In this document: piece by piece, positions 1-6,214 of the stretch
Position numbering within the stretch: position 1 is the stretch's first letter
Layout: each line of letters begins with the position of its first letter
Assembly: GCF_003173575.1 (NCBI RefSeq)
Contig: NZ_QGNY01000002.1
Coordinates: 558,001 to 622,000 of the forward strand
Length of the DNA stretch: 64,000 nucleotides
Reading direction: 5' to 3'
Source of the DNA: Pedobacter paludis
Lineage (GTDB): Bacteria > Bacteroidota > Bacteroidia > Sphingobacteriales > Sphingobacteriaceae
Notes under the pieces: generated by a model
The model's input: only the letters and a program-made list of their open reading frames with translations
Told to the model about the DNA's origin: nothing
Database searches by the model: none
Translations under genes and position numbers: made by a program

Positions 1-82
1 GTATCGGAGTAGCGCTTTTATACCCCATGGCCATCAGGCCCTCGTATAAGTCGGGGTTAAAATTAAAGTCGTTAAAATTCAA
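1..82 (-). CDS. DEAD-box RNA helicase, N-terminal 27 residues only (runs off left edge)
   Basis: Reading the minus strand from 82 downwards gives 27 residues beginning MNFNDFNFNPDLYEG and ending in GYKSATPI. This is the Q-motif region (F..F.....L...GY..ATPIQ) that opens DEAD-box ATP-dependent RNA helicases. An in-frame stop lies a short way upstream and there is no ATG between it and this motif, so the gene apparently starts at the TTG at 82-80. The body of the gene lies outside the window, so helicase motifs I-VI cannot be checked. Family members unwind RNA in ribosome assembly or RNA decay. The family call is fairly safe; the exact start is inference. Confidence 0.72.
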   Translation of the reverse strand, partial: MNFNDFNFNPDLYEGLMAMGYKSATPI

Positions 83-235
83 TCTGTTATGTTTATGTCT
101 TTTAGCAAAAGTACCTTAAAATACGGCGAATAGCAAACGGGAGTTTAAACTCGATATGTTAAATGATTTGGAAAGCAATGTTCGGAGCATTTTGGTTGTG
201 ATAGTCCCGCTTTTTGCTCCAATTTTTTTAAACTC

Positions 236-301
236 CTGTCATGCTGAGGCACGAAGCATCTGTTTCATTGGTTACAGATGCTTCGTGCCTCAGCATGACA
301 G
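236..301. repeat. Perfect 28-bp inverted repeat inside a larger dispersed element
   Basis: Positions 236-263 and 274-301 are perfect reverse complements (28 bp) around a 10-nt loop; the arm core reads TGAGGCACGAAGCATC. A diverged copy is at 4180-4245, and related hairpins are at 11206-11278 and 13296-13375. Homology with the 4180 copy extends outside the hairpin (about 200-385 against about 4145-4335), sharing a GTCCCGC-like left end and a CAATCGGGTTTA-like right end. It looks like a small non-coding mobile or MITE-like repeat. No protein is encoded. Confidence 0.85.
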
Positions 302-400
302 CTTATTCGGGGTTGGTACAAACAAAAAGTATTTCCGCGACAATCGGGTTTAGATAACTCAATTCAGTGTAAGAAACTTAGGTTGCAAAGCGCAAAACCC

Positions 401-523
401 AACTTACGAAGTTTCACTGGGTTAAGTTGTAAGAAACTTCGCCAGTCTCAAAATTCAATTCCAGAGCTTATTAAACTTCCGAAGTTCTCCCACGCTTTGG
501 CCTTTTAAACTTCGCAAGTTAAA
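401..523. repeat. REP-like elements (ACTTGCGAAGT family), two hairpins
   Basis: Two degenerate members of the ACTTGCGAAGT repeat family lie here. At 401-447 an AACTTACGAAG arm is followed by AACTTCGCCAGT. At 471-523 the arms AACTTCCGAAGTT and AACTTCGCAAGTT enclose a spacer containing CACGCTTTGGCC. The same spacer recurs in the copy at 62471-62528. The rest of 83-595 has the larger element around 236-301 and no convincing gene. Confidence 0.7.
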
Positions 524-595
524 CTTACTTTTTCCGTGTCTTCTGCGTTTCCGTGGCAAAAAACCCTTGTGCTCTTTGTGGTAAAACCAAAACCC

Positions 596-626
596 AAAAA
601 AGCCCCGATTGCAAAACAATCGAGGC
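596..626 (-). terminator. Rho-independent terminator of the hsp20 operon
   Basis: On the minus strand, just past the hsp20 stop, CCTCGATTG pairs with CAATCGGGG across a short loop (one G-T pair) and is followed by a run of six T. Confidence 0.75.
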
Positions 627-650
627 CTCAGAAATTATAATAGACGAAAC

Positions 651-1094
651 TTAGTTTACTGCAATATCTTTCGCAGGTATATTCGTTTCGGGGTTTTTAG
701 GAAGTGTAACTTTTAAAATTCCATCAGCATATTTGGCCGATATATTTTCACTAAGTACTTTTCCGTTTAAAGCAAAAGCCCTTTCGAAAGCGCCGTTGCT
801 GTACTCTCTTCTGCTAAATTTCTCTGCAGATTCTGCACCCTCTTTTGGTGTGTAAGAAATGGTTAAAACATCATCTTTCGTTACCACTTTCAAATCATCT
901 TTTACCAACGCTGGTGCAAAAAGGTGAATGATGTAACTTTCATCTGTTTCTTCAATATTTGCAGGTACACGTCTGAAACCCTTTCCAAACATTTCTTCTG
1001 CATGGCGGGCAAATTTTCCGTGGTGATGACCACCAAATCTTCCGCCCCAACCTCTGTTCACTTTGCCTGAATGGCATCTATTTTCGTTATACAT
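651..1094 (-). CDS. Small heat-shock protein, Hsp20/alpha-crystallin family
   Basis: This 147-residue protein is an ATP-independent holdase of the cytoplasm. Residues about 40-147 form the alpha-crystallin domain: a beta-strand-rich core beginning RRVPANIEETDESYIIHLF, a SRREYSNGAFERAF segment matching the family's FxRxFxLP-like region, and the A-x-x-x-x-G-x-L motif seen as AKYADGILKVTLPK near the end. The first about 35 residues are Gly- and His-rich and specific to this protein. The length is normal for the family. It is the last gene of a four-gene minus-strand group starting at 2045, and a terminator follows at 596-626. The upstream bases are A-rich with no real Shine-Dalgarno, as is usual in Bacteroidota. 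Confidence 0.95.
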   Translation of the reverse strand: MYNENRCHSGKVNRGWGGRFGGHHHGKFARHAEEMFGKGFRRVPANIEETDESYIIHLFAPALVKDDLKVVTKDDVLTISYTPKEGAESAEKFSRREYSNGAFERAFALNGKVLSENISAKYADGILKVTLPKNPETNIPAKDIAVN

Positions 1095-1148
1095 TTTTTT
1101 AATTTTAATTGTTGTTAATCTGTTAATTTATCGGCCTAAGCCAATATT

Positions 1149-1532
1149 TTAATTGGAAACGCCGTACTCCGTTTTCGGAATTCCCAATAATTGTGAGATG
1201 ATGTTCGCGTACGGATAAGCAGGTGAGAAAACGGCATAATCGAATTTCAATCCTCTTATCTGCACCACGATATCATCAATAAACTTCATAGGTTCTAAAA
1301 GCGCCGTAATCAAACCTGATTTAGGTTTTTCGTTATCTTCCGTTGTATTGAAAACATCCAAATCTTTACTGTAAGCCTTAAAATCAGCACCAATACTTTC
1401 AATGGGTTGTTTAAATTCATCAGAACTGAAAAACGTTACTTGCTCGCCACGGGTAATCAACTCACTGGCCAAACTAAGATTTGGATTAACATCACTTTGT
1501 GACGGAACGCTTAAAAATAGAACTTGAGACAT
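1149..1532 (-). pseudogene. N-terminal fragment of an MGT-type (GT1) glycosyltransferase
   Basis: The 127 residues match only the start of macrolide/UDP-glucosyl glycosyltransferases of the YjiC/MGT type. Visible features are MSQVLFLSVPSQSDVNPNL (the family's 'GHxNPxL' opening, here with the His lost), LITRGEQVTFF, and a last strand ending LGIPKTEYG. Members are usually near 400 residues with the nucleotide-sugar site in the C-terminal half. That half is absent: the frame stops at 1149 and hsp20 begins 55 bp further on. The missing C-terminus and altered His suggest a decayed gene, although the reading frame is intact and it sits neatly in the operon (4 bp after the previous gene). It may be a degraded passenger or a repurposed short protein. 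Confidence 0.65.
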
Positions 1533-1536
1533 CAGC

Positions 1537-1770
1537 TTATTTATTTAATGTTGTGCTATCAATTGGTGTTATCGAAGTATCAACAGCTTTTCTGTTGTGG
1601 TGACTGAAACCATGGTTTCTGTAATGTTCGTGGTTGCAGTCGTACTCGTGATAATGCCTGTTTTTGAAATCCAATCTATCGCGATAACCGTTCTTTACGG
1701 CGAATGCGTTTAAGCTGTAAAATGTTGCTCCTGCAACAGCTAAGGCTAATAATATTCTAAATGCTTTCAT
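1537..1770 (-). CDS. Small exported His-rich protein of unknown function
   Basis: A 77-residue protein with a clear signal peptide (residues 1-24, KAFRILLALAVAGATFYSLNAFA) followed by a charged segment rich in His, Tyr and Asn (HYHEYDCNHEHYRNHGFSHH). It was not recognised as a named family. The His and Cys content would allow metal binding in the periplasm, but that is inference from composition only. It lies 5 bp after the upstream membrane-protein gene and 4 bp before the glycosyltransferase fragment, so it is surely co-transcribed with them and with hsp20. Confidence 0.75.
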   Translation of the reverse strand: MKAFRILLALAVAGATFYSLNAFAVKNGYRDRLDFKNRHYHEYDCNHEHYRNHGFSHHNRKAVDTSITPIDSTTLNK

Positions 1771-1775
1771 GGCGA

Positions 1776-2045
1776 TTAATAATTTACGTTAATGTTTTGA
1801 ACCGGACCATTTCCCTGAACTGCTGGTTTGTACCATTGGTTATCGATTGGAACTATCGGCGAATAGTAGTTTCCAAATCCCTCAAATCTGTTCGCAAAAT
1901 GGCGAGGTCTTCCGCCTCTGAAAATCATTTTGAACACAAAACCGATTATCATTACAGCGAAGATAAATTTGAATATAAATGGTATAAAGAAAGCGACTGC
2001 ACCAAGTACAATCCCGAACCCTATTGATTTTAATATCTGTTTCAT
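1776..2045 (-). CDS. Small membrane protein, first gene of the hsp20 operon
   Basis: An 89-residue protein, not recognised. Residues 6-43 are strongly hydrophobic (IGFGIVLGAVAFFIPFIFKF then VMIIGFVFKMIF), which fits one long or two short membrane helices. They are followed by a basic RGGRPRHF segment and a polar tail ending NINVNY. It starts the tight minus-strand gene group 2045-651. The arrangement of a membrane segment then a Gly/Arg turn and a polar tail resembles that of the protein at 3053-3400, which may mean both belong to one envelope-stress theme; this is inference. Confidence 0.7.
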   Translation of the reverse strand: MKQILKSIGFGIVLGAVAFFIPFIFKFIFAVMIIGFVFKMIFRGGRPRHFANRFEGFGNYYSPIVPIDNQWYKPAVQGNGPVQNINVNY

Positions 2046-2142
2046 TTTTAATTTCTTGTTATTTTATAGGGTAGACGGAGAAGATTTATTTTTACTTTAA
2101 AAAAAATAAAAAATTGTTTTTTATATACTTCTTATCATTCAT

Positions 2143-2303
2143 CAACTTGCGAAGTCGGGGCAGGTCAAGAGCTGGGGCAGACTTCGACAGTTAAACAAAA
2201 TTTATCAAGAGATTGACCAGGTTTTCCACAATAGACTGACGAAGTTCCCCAGAACAAAACCCATCACCAACTTCGTTGGTCGACATCAATTTGCGAAGTC
2301 ACG
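2143..2303. repeat. REP/BIME-like element upstream of the RAYT gene
   Basis: An ACTTGCGAAGTC arm at about 2146 pairs with GACTTCGACAGTT. After a spacer, GACTGACGAAGTT at about 2233 pairs with AACTTCGTTGGTCG, and a partial TTTGCGAAGTC follows. This is the same two-hairpin unit found in tandem at 44393-44780 and 46074-46384. It ends about 45 bp before the transposase start codon. Together with the preceding leader of the 2045 gene it fills the gap 2046-2348; nothing else was seen there. Confidence 0.75.
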
Positions 2304-2348
2304 TTAATTTGTTAGATTAGAGTTCCCTATTTCGAAAAAAACAAGAAA

Positions 2349-2867
2349 ATGAAAATAGAGGAAAACTGCTACTACCACATTTACAATAGAGGCAATAATA
2401 AGAATGAAATATTTTTTGAAGATCAAAACTACAGGTTTTTCTTATCTCAATTCGCAAAATATATTTATCCGTGCGCAGAAGTTTATGCTTATGTTTTGAT
2501 GCCCAATCATTTTCATTTCTTTTTAAAAGTTACTAATCAAGTTGATTTTGAAAAAGGAATTAAGAACTTTTTTATCTCCTACTCCAAAGTAATAAATCTA
2601 AAATATGAACGCGTCGGTTCGCTATTTCAAGGAAGATACAAAAGCAAAAAGATTGATTCTGAAAGTTATTATACTCGAATTATTACCTACATTCATCAAA
2701 ATCCAGTTCAGGATAACCTTGTGGCTTATATGGGACAATATAAATATTCGTCTTATCAGGCATACTTATCTAGAAGCAGAACATTAATTAAAAAAGATGA
2801 GGTATTAGGTTGGTTTGGAGGGATTGAAGGTTTTATCACCGATCATCAGCTTGCGAGATCAGATTAG
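2349..2867 (+). CDS. REP-associated tyrosine transposase (RAYT, Y1_Tnp/IS200-like domain)
   Basis: A 172-residue single-strand DNA transposase of the HUH family. Visible residues are the opening YYHIYNRGNN, the metal-binding HUH motif as MPNHFHFFLK (His54 and His56), the LFQGRYKSK segment, and the likely catalytic Tyr114 in ITYIHQNP. The length fits single-copy RAYTs, which act on chromosomal REP palindromes rather than on their own IS ends. It is flanked on both sides by ACTTGCGAAGT-type elements. Its last codons (reading DHQLARSD) lie inside a degenerate copy of that repeat, so the C-terminus may have been recruited from repeat DNA. Members are thought to maintain or spread REP repeats. Confidence 0.9.
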   Translation: MKIEENCYYHIYNRGNNKNEIFFEDQNYRFFLSQFAKYIYPCAEVYAYVLMPNHFHFFLKVTNQVDFEKGIKNFFISYSKVINLKYERVGSLFQGRYKSKKIDSESYYTRIITYIHQNPVQDNLVAYMGQYKYSSYQAYLSRSRTLIKKDEVLGWFGGIEGFITDHQLARSD

Positions 2868-2963
2868 GCCAAAAAAAGAATTGGCTTTGACAGTTTAACC
2901 ATAAACTACTAAGAGACTGACGAAGTTCCCCGGAACAAAACCATCACCAACTTCGTAAGTCGG
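2845..2963. repeat. REP/BIME-like element overlapping the RAYT 3' end
   Basis: A degenerate left half (CAGCTTGCGAGATC, overlapping the RAYT stop region, then TTGACAGTTT) is followed by a good right half, GACTGACGAAGTTCCCC ... AACTTCGTAAGTCGG. The right half is nearly the same as the one at 2233-2282 upstream of the gene. Confidence 0.7.
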
Positions 2964-3019
2964 TATTTATGGAATTTATAAATCGCAAACTGATCAACAC
3001 ATTGAAAAATATAATTGCA

Positions 3020-3047
3020 AAGAAAAAGCCAGCTGAAAAGCTGGCTT
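3020..3047 (-). terminator. Rho-independent terminator after the 3053 gene
   Basis: A perfect 9-bp stem AAGCCAGCT/AGCTGGCTT with a 4-nt loop, followed on the minus strand by TTTTTCTTT, lies just past the stop codon at 3053. Confidence 0.85.
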
Positions 3048-3052
3048 AAAAT

Positions 3053-3400
3053 TTATTCCTTGTTGCGATGACCCCAACCACCACATCTCCGTTTATATTC
3101 TTCCTTAAATTTCGCCCGTTCCTCCTCATTCATACTATGCCATTTCGAGCGCATACCCATTGCCTTTTCGCGGAAACGATTATTACCGCCACCACCTTTA
3201 TTAAAATTACCAAAAAGCAATCGACATAAAACCAAAAGCCCGAGCGCCTGCCAGAAATTCAATCTCCCCGCATGCGTAACTTCAGGCAAAATCCAGTTCC
3301 ACAAATACATTACAATAAAACCCAGTGCCGAGGCAATTAATGCCACAACAGGTAAAAAGAAAATGAATTTCTTGCCTTTACTAAACTTTCTGTTCATCAT
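3053..3400 (-). CDS. Small membrane protein paired with an ECF sigma factor
   Basis: A 115-residue protein, not recognised as a named family. Residues about 11-32 and 44-64 are hydrophobic helices separated by a short loop. Then comes a Gly-Asn turn (NKGGGGNNRF) and a charged C-terminal tail of about 40 residues (SMNEEERAKFKEEYKRR) that looks helical, ending in a His/Cys-containing segment. The gene lies 11 bp downstream of the ECF sigma gene and ends in a terminator, so the two form a bicistronic operon. By position it could be the sigma factor's membrane-bound regulator, but no anti-sigma domain is visible. The tail loosely recalls periplasmic Spy/CpxP-like helices. Confidence 0.7.
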   Translation of the reverse strand: MMNRKFSKGKKFIFFLPVVALIASALGFIVMYLWNWILPEVTHAGRLNFWQALGLLVLCRLLFGNFNKGGGGNNRFREKAMGMRSKWHSMNEEERAKFKEEYKRRCGGWGHRNKE

Positions 3401-3411
3401 TTTCAGCTCAA

Positions 3412-3963
3412 TTAATAGTTAATAAATTCTTGATATAAATTTTGTAAACGATTTCGCAGGTGTTTCACCGCGTAACCTTTTCTCGATATTAAAGTTTTAA
3501 TGTTTTCGCCCGTTTCATCGGCAATTTCCTGAAACGTTCTGTCTTCCAATTCATTTTGAACAAAAACATAACGCTGGTTTTCGGGCAATTCTTCAAGGGC
3601 TAAAAACAGTTGGTCCCAGAAAAGTTTCTTTAAACTTTCTTCTTCAGGCGAAAAAGATTCTGCCAATAAAATCTCCCTGAAATTGATTTCCCCATCTTCA
3701 TCCTCGTAGCTCAAATCTTCGATAAGCACATCTTTTTGCTTGCGATACTTATCTGTAATCTTGTTCCTCGCCACCCGGTACAACCATCCGCTAATCTGTT
3801 CGATGGTTCCTGCTTCAGGCTGATTGCTCAATTGGTACCATACATCCTGCAAAATATCTTCCGCGTCCTCATCCGTATTCACCCGCCCGCGAATGAAACT
3901 GAATAAGCGTTTACCATAATTGGCAACCGTAGAAATTATATTTTGGGGTTCGTTTGTCGGCAA
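3412..3963 (-). CDS. ECF-type RNA polymerase sigma-70 factor
   Basis: 183 residues with both ECF domains. Region 2 is about residues 15-80, with DEDAEDILQDVWYQL and ISGWLYRVARNKITDKYRK. Region 4 is about 115-175, with LEELPENQRYVFVQNELEDRTFQEIADETGENIKTLISRKGYAVKHLRNRL. There is no N-terminal domain 1. It recruits core RNA polymerase to a stress promoter set. The acidic insert between the two domains (EDEDGEINFREILLAESF) is longer than in minimal ECFs. It is co-transcribed with the membrane protein at 3053-3400. Confidence 0.93.
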   Translation of the reverse strand: MPTNEPQNIISTVANYGKRLFSFIRGRVNTDEDAEDILQDVWYQLSNQPEAGTIEQISGWLYRVARNKITDKYRKQKDVLIEDLSYEDEDGEINFREILLAESFSPEEESLKKLFWDQLFLALEELPENQRYVFVQNELEDRTFQEIADETGENIKTLISRKGYAVKHLRNRLQNLYQEFINY

Positions 3964-4033
3964 AATTTTTGTTTAATAAAGCTGTAAACGGATGAAACCC
4001 AATATTACTTTAAATTTCTGAAGTTTTTTTAAT

Positions 4034-4079
4034 GACTTATGAAGTTGGCAGTCTACGTGGGGGCTGAACTTCGTAAGTC
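4034..4079. repeat. REP-like short hairpin
   Basis: GACTTATGAAGTT (4034-4046) and AACTTCGTAAGTC (4067-4079) pair with one mismatch around a 20-nt spacer. This is the compact form of the ACTTGCGAAGT family. It lies upstream of the ECF sigma gene in a gap (3964-4434) that otherwise contains the hairpin element at 4180 and no gene. Confidence 0.7.
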
Positions 4080-4179
4080 TTTCTGCTTAATTAAGTTGGA
4101 AGCATTTTTTTTGAAAACGAAAGGCCGTAACTTTTGGCAAAATTCAGCCCTGCTTTTCATTCCAATCTTTTTTAAACTT

Positions 4180-4245
4180 CTGTCATTCTGAGGAACGAAG
4201 AATCTGTTTCATAGGCTCCAGATGCTTCGTGCCTCAGCATAACAG
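4180..4245. repeat. Diverged copy of the 236-301 hairpin element
   Basis: The arms (CTGTCATTCTGAGGAACGAAG and CTTCGTGCCTCAGCATAACAG) are imperfect complements. The flanks also match those of the first copy, down to CAGCTTATTC...GTATTTCC...CAATC.GGTTTA. A short CCCCTCTTGAGGGGTG stretch at about 4356 is probably another dispersed repeat fragment. Confidence 0.75.
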
Positions 4246-4434
4246 CTTATTCAGGGGTGCTACAAAAAAAAGTATTTCCATTGCAATCAGGTTTAAACAA
4301 CAAAAACAGTGTAAGAAACTTGGGTTGCAAATTGCTACTCGACGCTTAGCATTCCCCTCTTGAGGGGTGCCTGAAAGGCGGGGTGGTTCTTTTTAGCAGA
4401 TTGAGCAGAAGTACAGCTTCTTCACTCTTTAATC

Positions 4435-5370
4435 CTATTTCAACGCCCCGGTCGGGTTCGTTCCCTTATCAACCAATAATTTACTGTTACCGCTTAAATC
4501 AGAAACATAAATCTTATTTTGAATGTAAGGTTTCTCCGAACCGCTGTAAAAAATTCTGTCATCAGCAGTTACAAAAACATAAGGAACATTCATGCCTTTT
4601 GGCGAAATTCGATTTATTTTTTTGCCGGCTAAATCTAAAATGTAAACCGCTTCACTCGGACCTGTTAAACCATCCAAAACATCGGCATTGCCGGCGTTAA
4701 AAATTAATTTTTTTCCATCTTTAGTATAAAAGAAACGATTACTGCTTGCAATGGTAAAATCTTTACCAATTAAGCCGGCGATAGATTTTGTGTCTGTCAA
4801 TTTTCCTGAAATGTCGAAGGTGTAAAGATTAACCAAATCCTGACCGATAAGTTCCTTTTCATTTTTCCAGGTAGGAGCATAAACATTAATTTTCGAGGCG
4901 CTATCCAACATCACATAACCCGTGTTATCGGTTTTGATAATGCCGATTTTCCAAAGATTTTTAGCGTTGAAAATGTTGAAAGCAATCGAATTTCCACCGG
5001 GCGACCAAACTGCCTGATAATAATTACCGCTATTTACCTGCAATAGCAACTGACTTTTATTTTCCATATCAGCAACCCAAATGGTTCTGTGACCTGCGGT
5101 GTCGTTAACGGTGTAAGCCAGTTTATTTCCATCAGGAGAAATGGCGGGGTCGGTTGCCCCACCAAACGAAATCTGTTTCATGGTATCGATGCTCGTTGCC
5201 ACAATTTTGCTTCCATCCTGATAAGCAAGGGCGAAATTTTTATTGCTCAAAGAAACGGTATCCAAAACGGCTTTGGTAGTTTCTTCGCCGGATTTATTGT
5301 TATTACAGGAAACAATTAGCGCCACACAAGGAATTAAAAGAGAAACGATTTTACTGCTGATTTTAGTCAT
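4435..5370 (-). CDS. Lipoprotein with TolB/WD40-like beta-propeller repeats
   Basis: The start was set at 5370 because the sequence then reads as a lipoprotein: KIVSLLIPCVALIVSCNNN, with the lipobox Cys about residue 22. A longer frame begins at 5409 but puts extra residues in front of the signal. The mature 290 residues carry several PD40/TolB-type blades, e.g. ATDPAISPDGNKLAYTV, YYQAVWSPGGNSIAFNI and RFFYTKDGKKLIFNAG. Such propellers usually make protein contacts in the periplasm or on the outer membrane surface, and no enzyme active site is visible. It stands alone between a repeat-filled gap and the DUF4197 gene. The precise role is unknown. Confidence 0.82.
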   Translation of the reverse strand: MTKISSKIVSLLIPCVALIVSCNNNKSGEETTKAVLDTVSLSNKNFALAYQDGSKIVATSIDTMKQISFGGATDPAISPDGNKLAYTVNDTAGHRTIWVADMENKSQLLLQVNSGNYYQAVWSPGGNSIAFNIFNAKNLWKIGIIKTDNTGYVMLDSASKINVYAPTWKNEKELIGQDLVNLYTFDISGKLTDTKSIAGLIGKDFTIASSNRFFYTKDGKKLIFNAGNADVLDGLTGPSEAVYILDLAGKKINRISPKGMNVPYVFVTADDRIFYSGSEKPYIQNKIYVSDLSGNSKLLVDKGTNPTGALK

Positions 5371-5455
5371 GTACAATTTTACAAATAGTTTTAAACAAAA
5401 AAGATTCAAGTCCTTTTGAAACCCGAATCCTCCCTTTTTATGATTTTACCAAGAC

Positions 5456-6214
5456 TTAACTCTTTTTCTTATCGGCATAGCCAAATACTTTTTGCAATAA
5501 GGTAGAGCTACGTGAACTGAAATTGTCTCTGATTTTCAGTTCCTCTTTTGCAACTTCTAAAAACAAGCCATCAATTGCCTTTTGCGTAACGTATTCTGTT
5601 AAATTGGTATTTACGGGTTTAACTAAAGGTAAACGATTGTATTGTGTGGTTAAATCGCTGTAATATTTTGTGGCGTTTACTTTATTTAAACTTGTGGTTA
5701 CAATCGGGCTAAATTTCTGCATCAGTTGCGATGTGGTTACACGTTTGAAATATTCAGTAGCAGAATCTTTGTTTCCCAAAAGGATGTTAGTGGCATCTGT
5801 AATCGTCATTTGCTTAATCGCCGAAATAAAAATAGGTTTGGCTTCAGTTGCTGCGTCTTCGGCAGCACGATTTAAGCTTACAATCACATTATCGCAGAGT
5901 TTATTCAAGCCAATACTTCTTAATGTTTTCTCTACTTTTTGCGCTTCTGGTGGCATCAAAATTTTAACGGCCAAATTTCCGAGAAATCCATCTTTAACAG
6001 ATAATCTGTCTGCACCGGCAGAAACACCGATTTGTAACGCTTCCTTAATCCCCTGTCCGATCTCTAAAGTAGACGGGGTTCCGGTTGCACTTGTTGTTGA
6101 TGATTTTTCAGTAATCTTTTTAAAAATGTCGCTTAGCTTTATTTGCGCTTGAACATTTAAGTTTGTAAATAATATTAATGCTAGGGATGCAGATAGAATA
6201 TTAATTTTCTTCAT
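5456..6214 (-). CDS. DUF4197 family exported protein
   Basis: 252 residues with a signal peptide (residues 1-23, cleavage after NVQAQ or just before it). The body is typical of DUF4197: a mostly helical sequence with LEIGQGIKEALQIGVSAGADRLS, then IKILMPPEAQKVEKTLRSIG, and an NRAAEDAATEAKPIF block. Function is not known for the family. The proteins are periplasmic, and this one has the normal length. The start codon overlaps the end of the upstream VWA gene by 14 bp, so the two are translationally coupled. Confidence 0.9.
   Translation of the reverse strand: MKKINILSASLALILFTNLNVQAQIKLSDIFKKITEKSSTTSATGTPSTLEIGQGIKEALQIGVSAGADRLSVKDGFLGNLAVKILMPPEAQKVEKTLRSIGLNKLCDNVIVSLNRAAEDAATEAKPIFISAIKQMTITDATNILLGNKDSATEYFKRVTTSQLMQKFSPIVTTSLNKVNATKYYSDLTTQYNRLPLVKPVNTNLTEYVTQKAIDGLFLEVAKEELKIRDNFSSRSSTLLQKVFGYADKKKS

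Noticed and set aside
1761-2027. Plus-strand frame opposite the small membrane protein
   Set aside because: The minus-strand gene has membrane helices and fits the operon; the plus frame has no start context and no motif.
4383-4700. Plus-strand frame opposite the beta-propeller lipoprotein
   Set aside because: Composition is not protein-like and it is the shadow of a gene with a clear lipoprotein signal and repeats.
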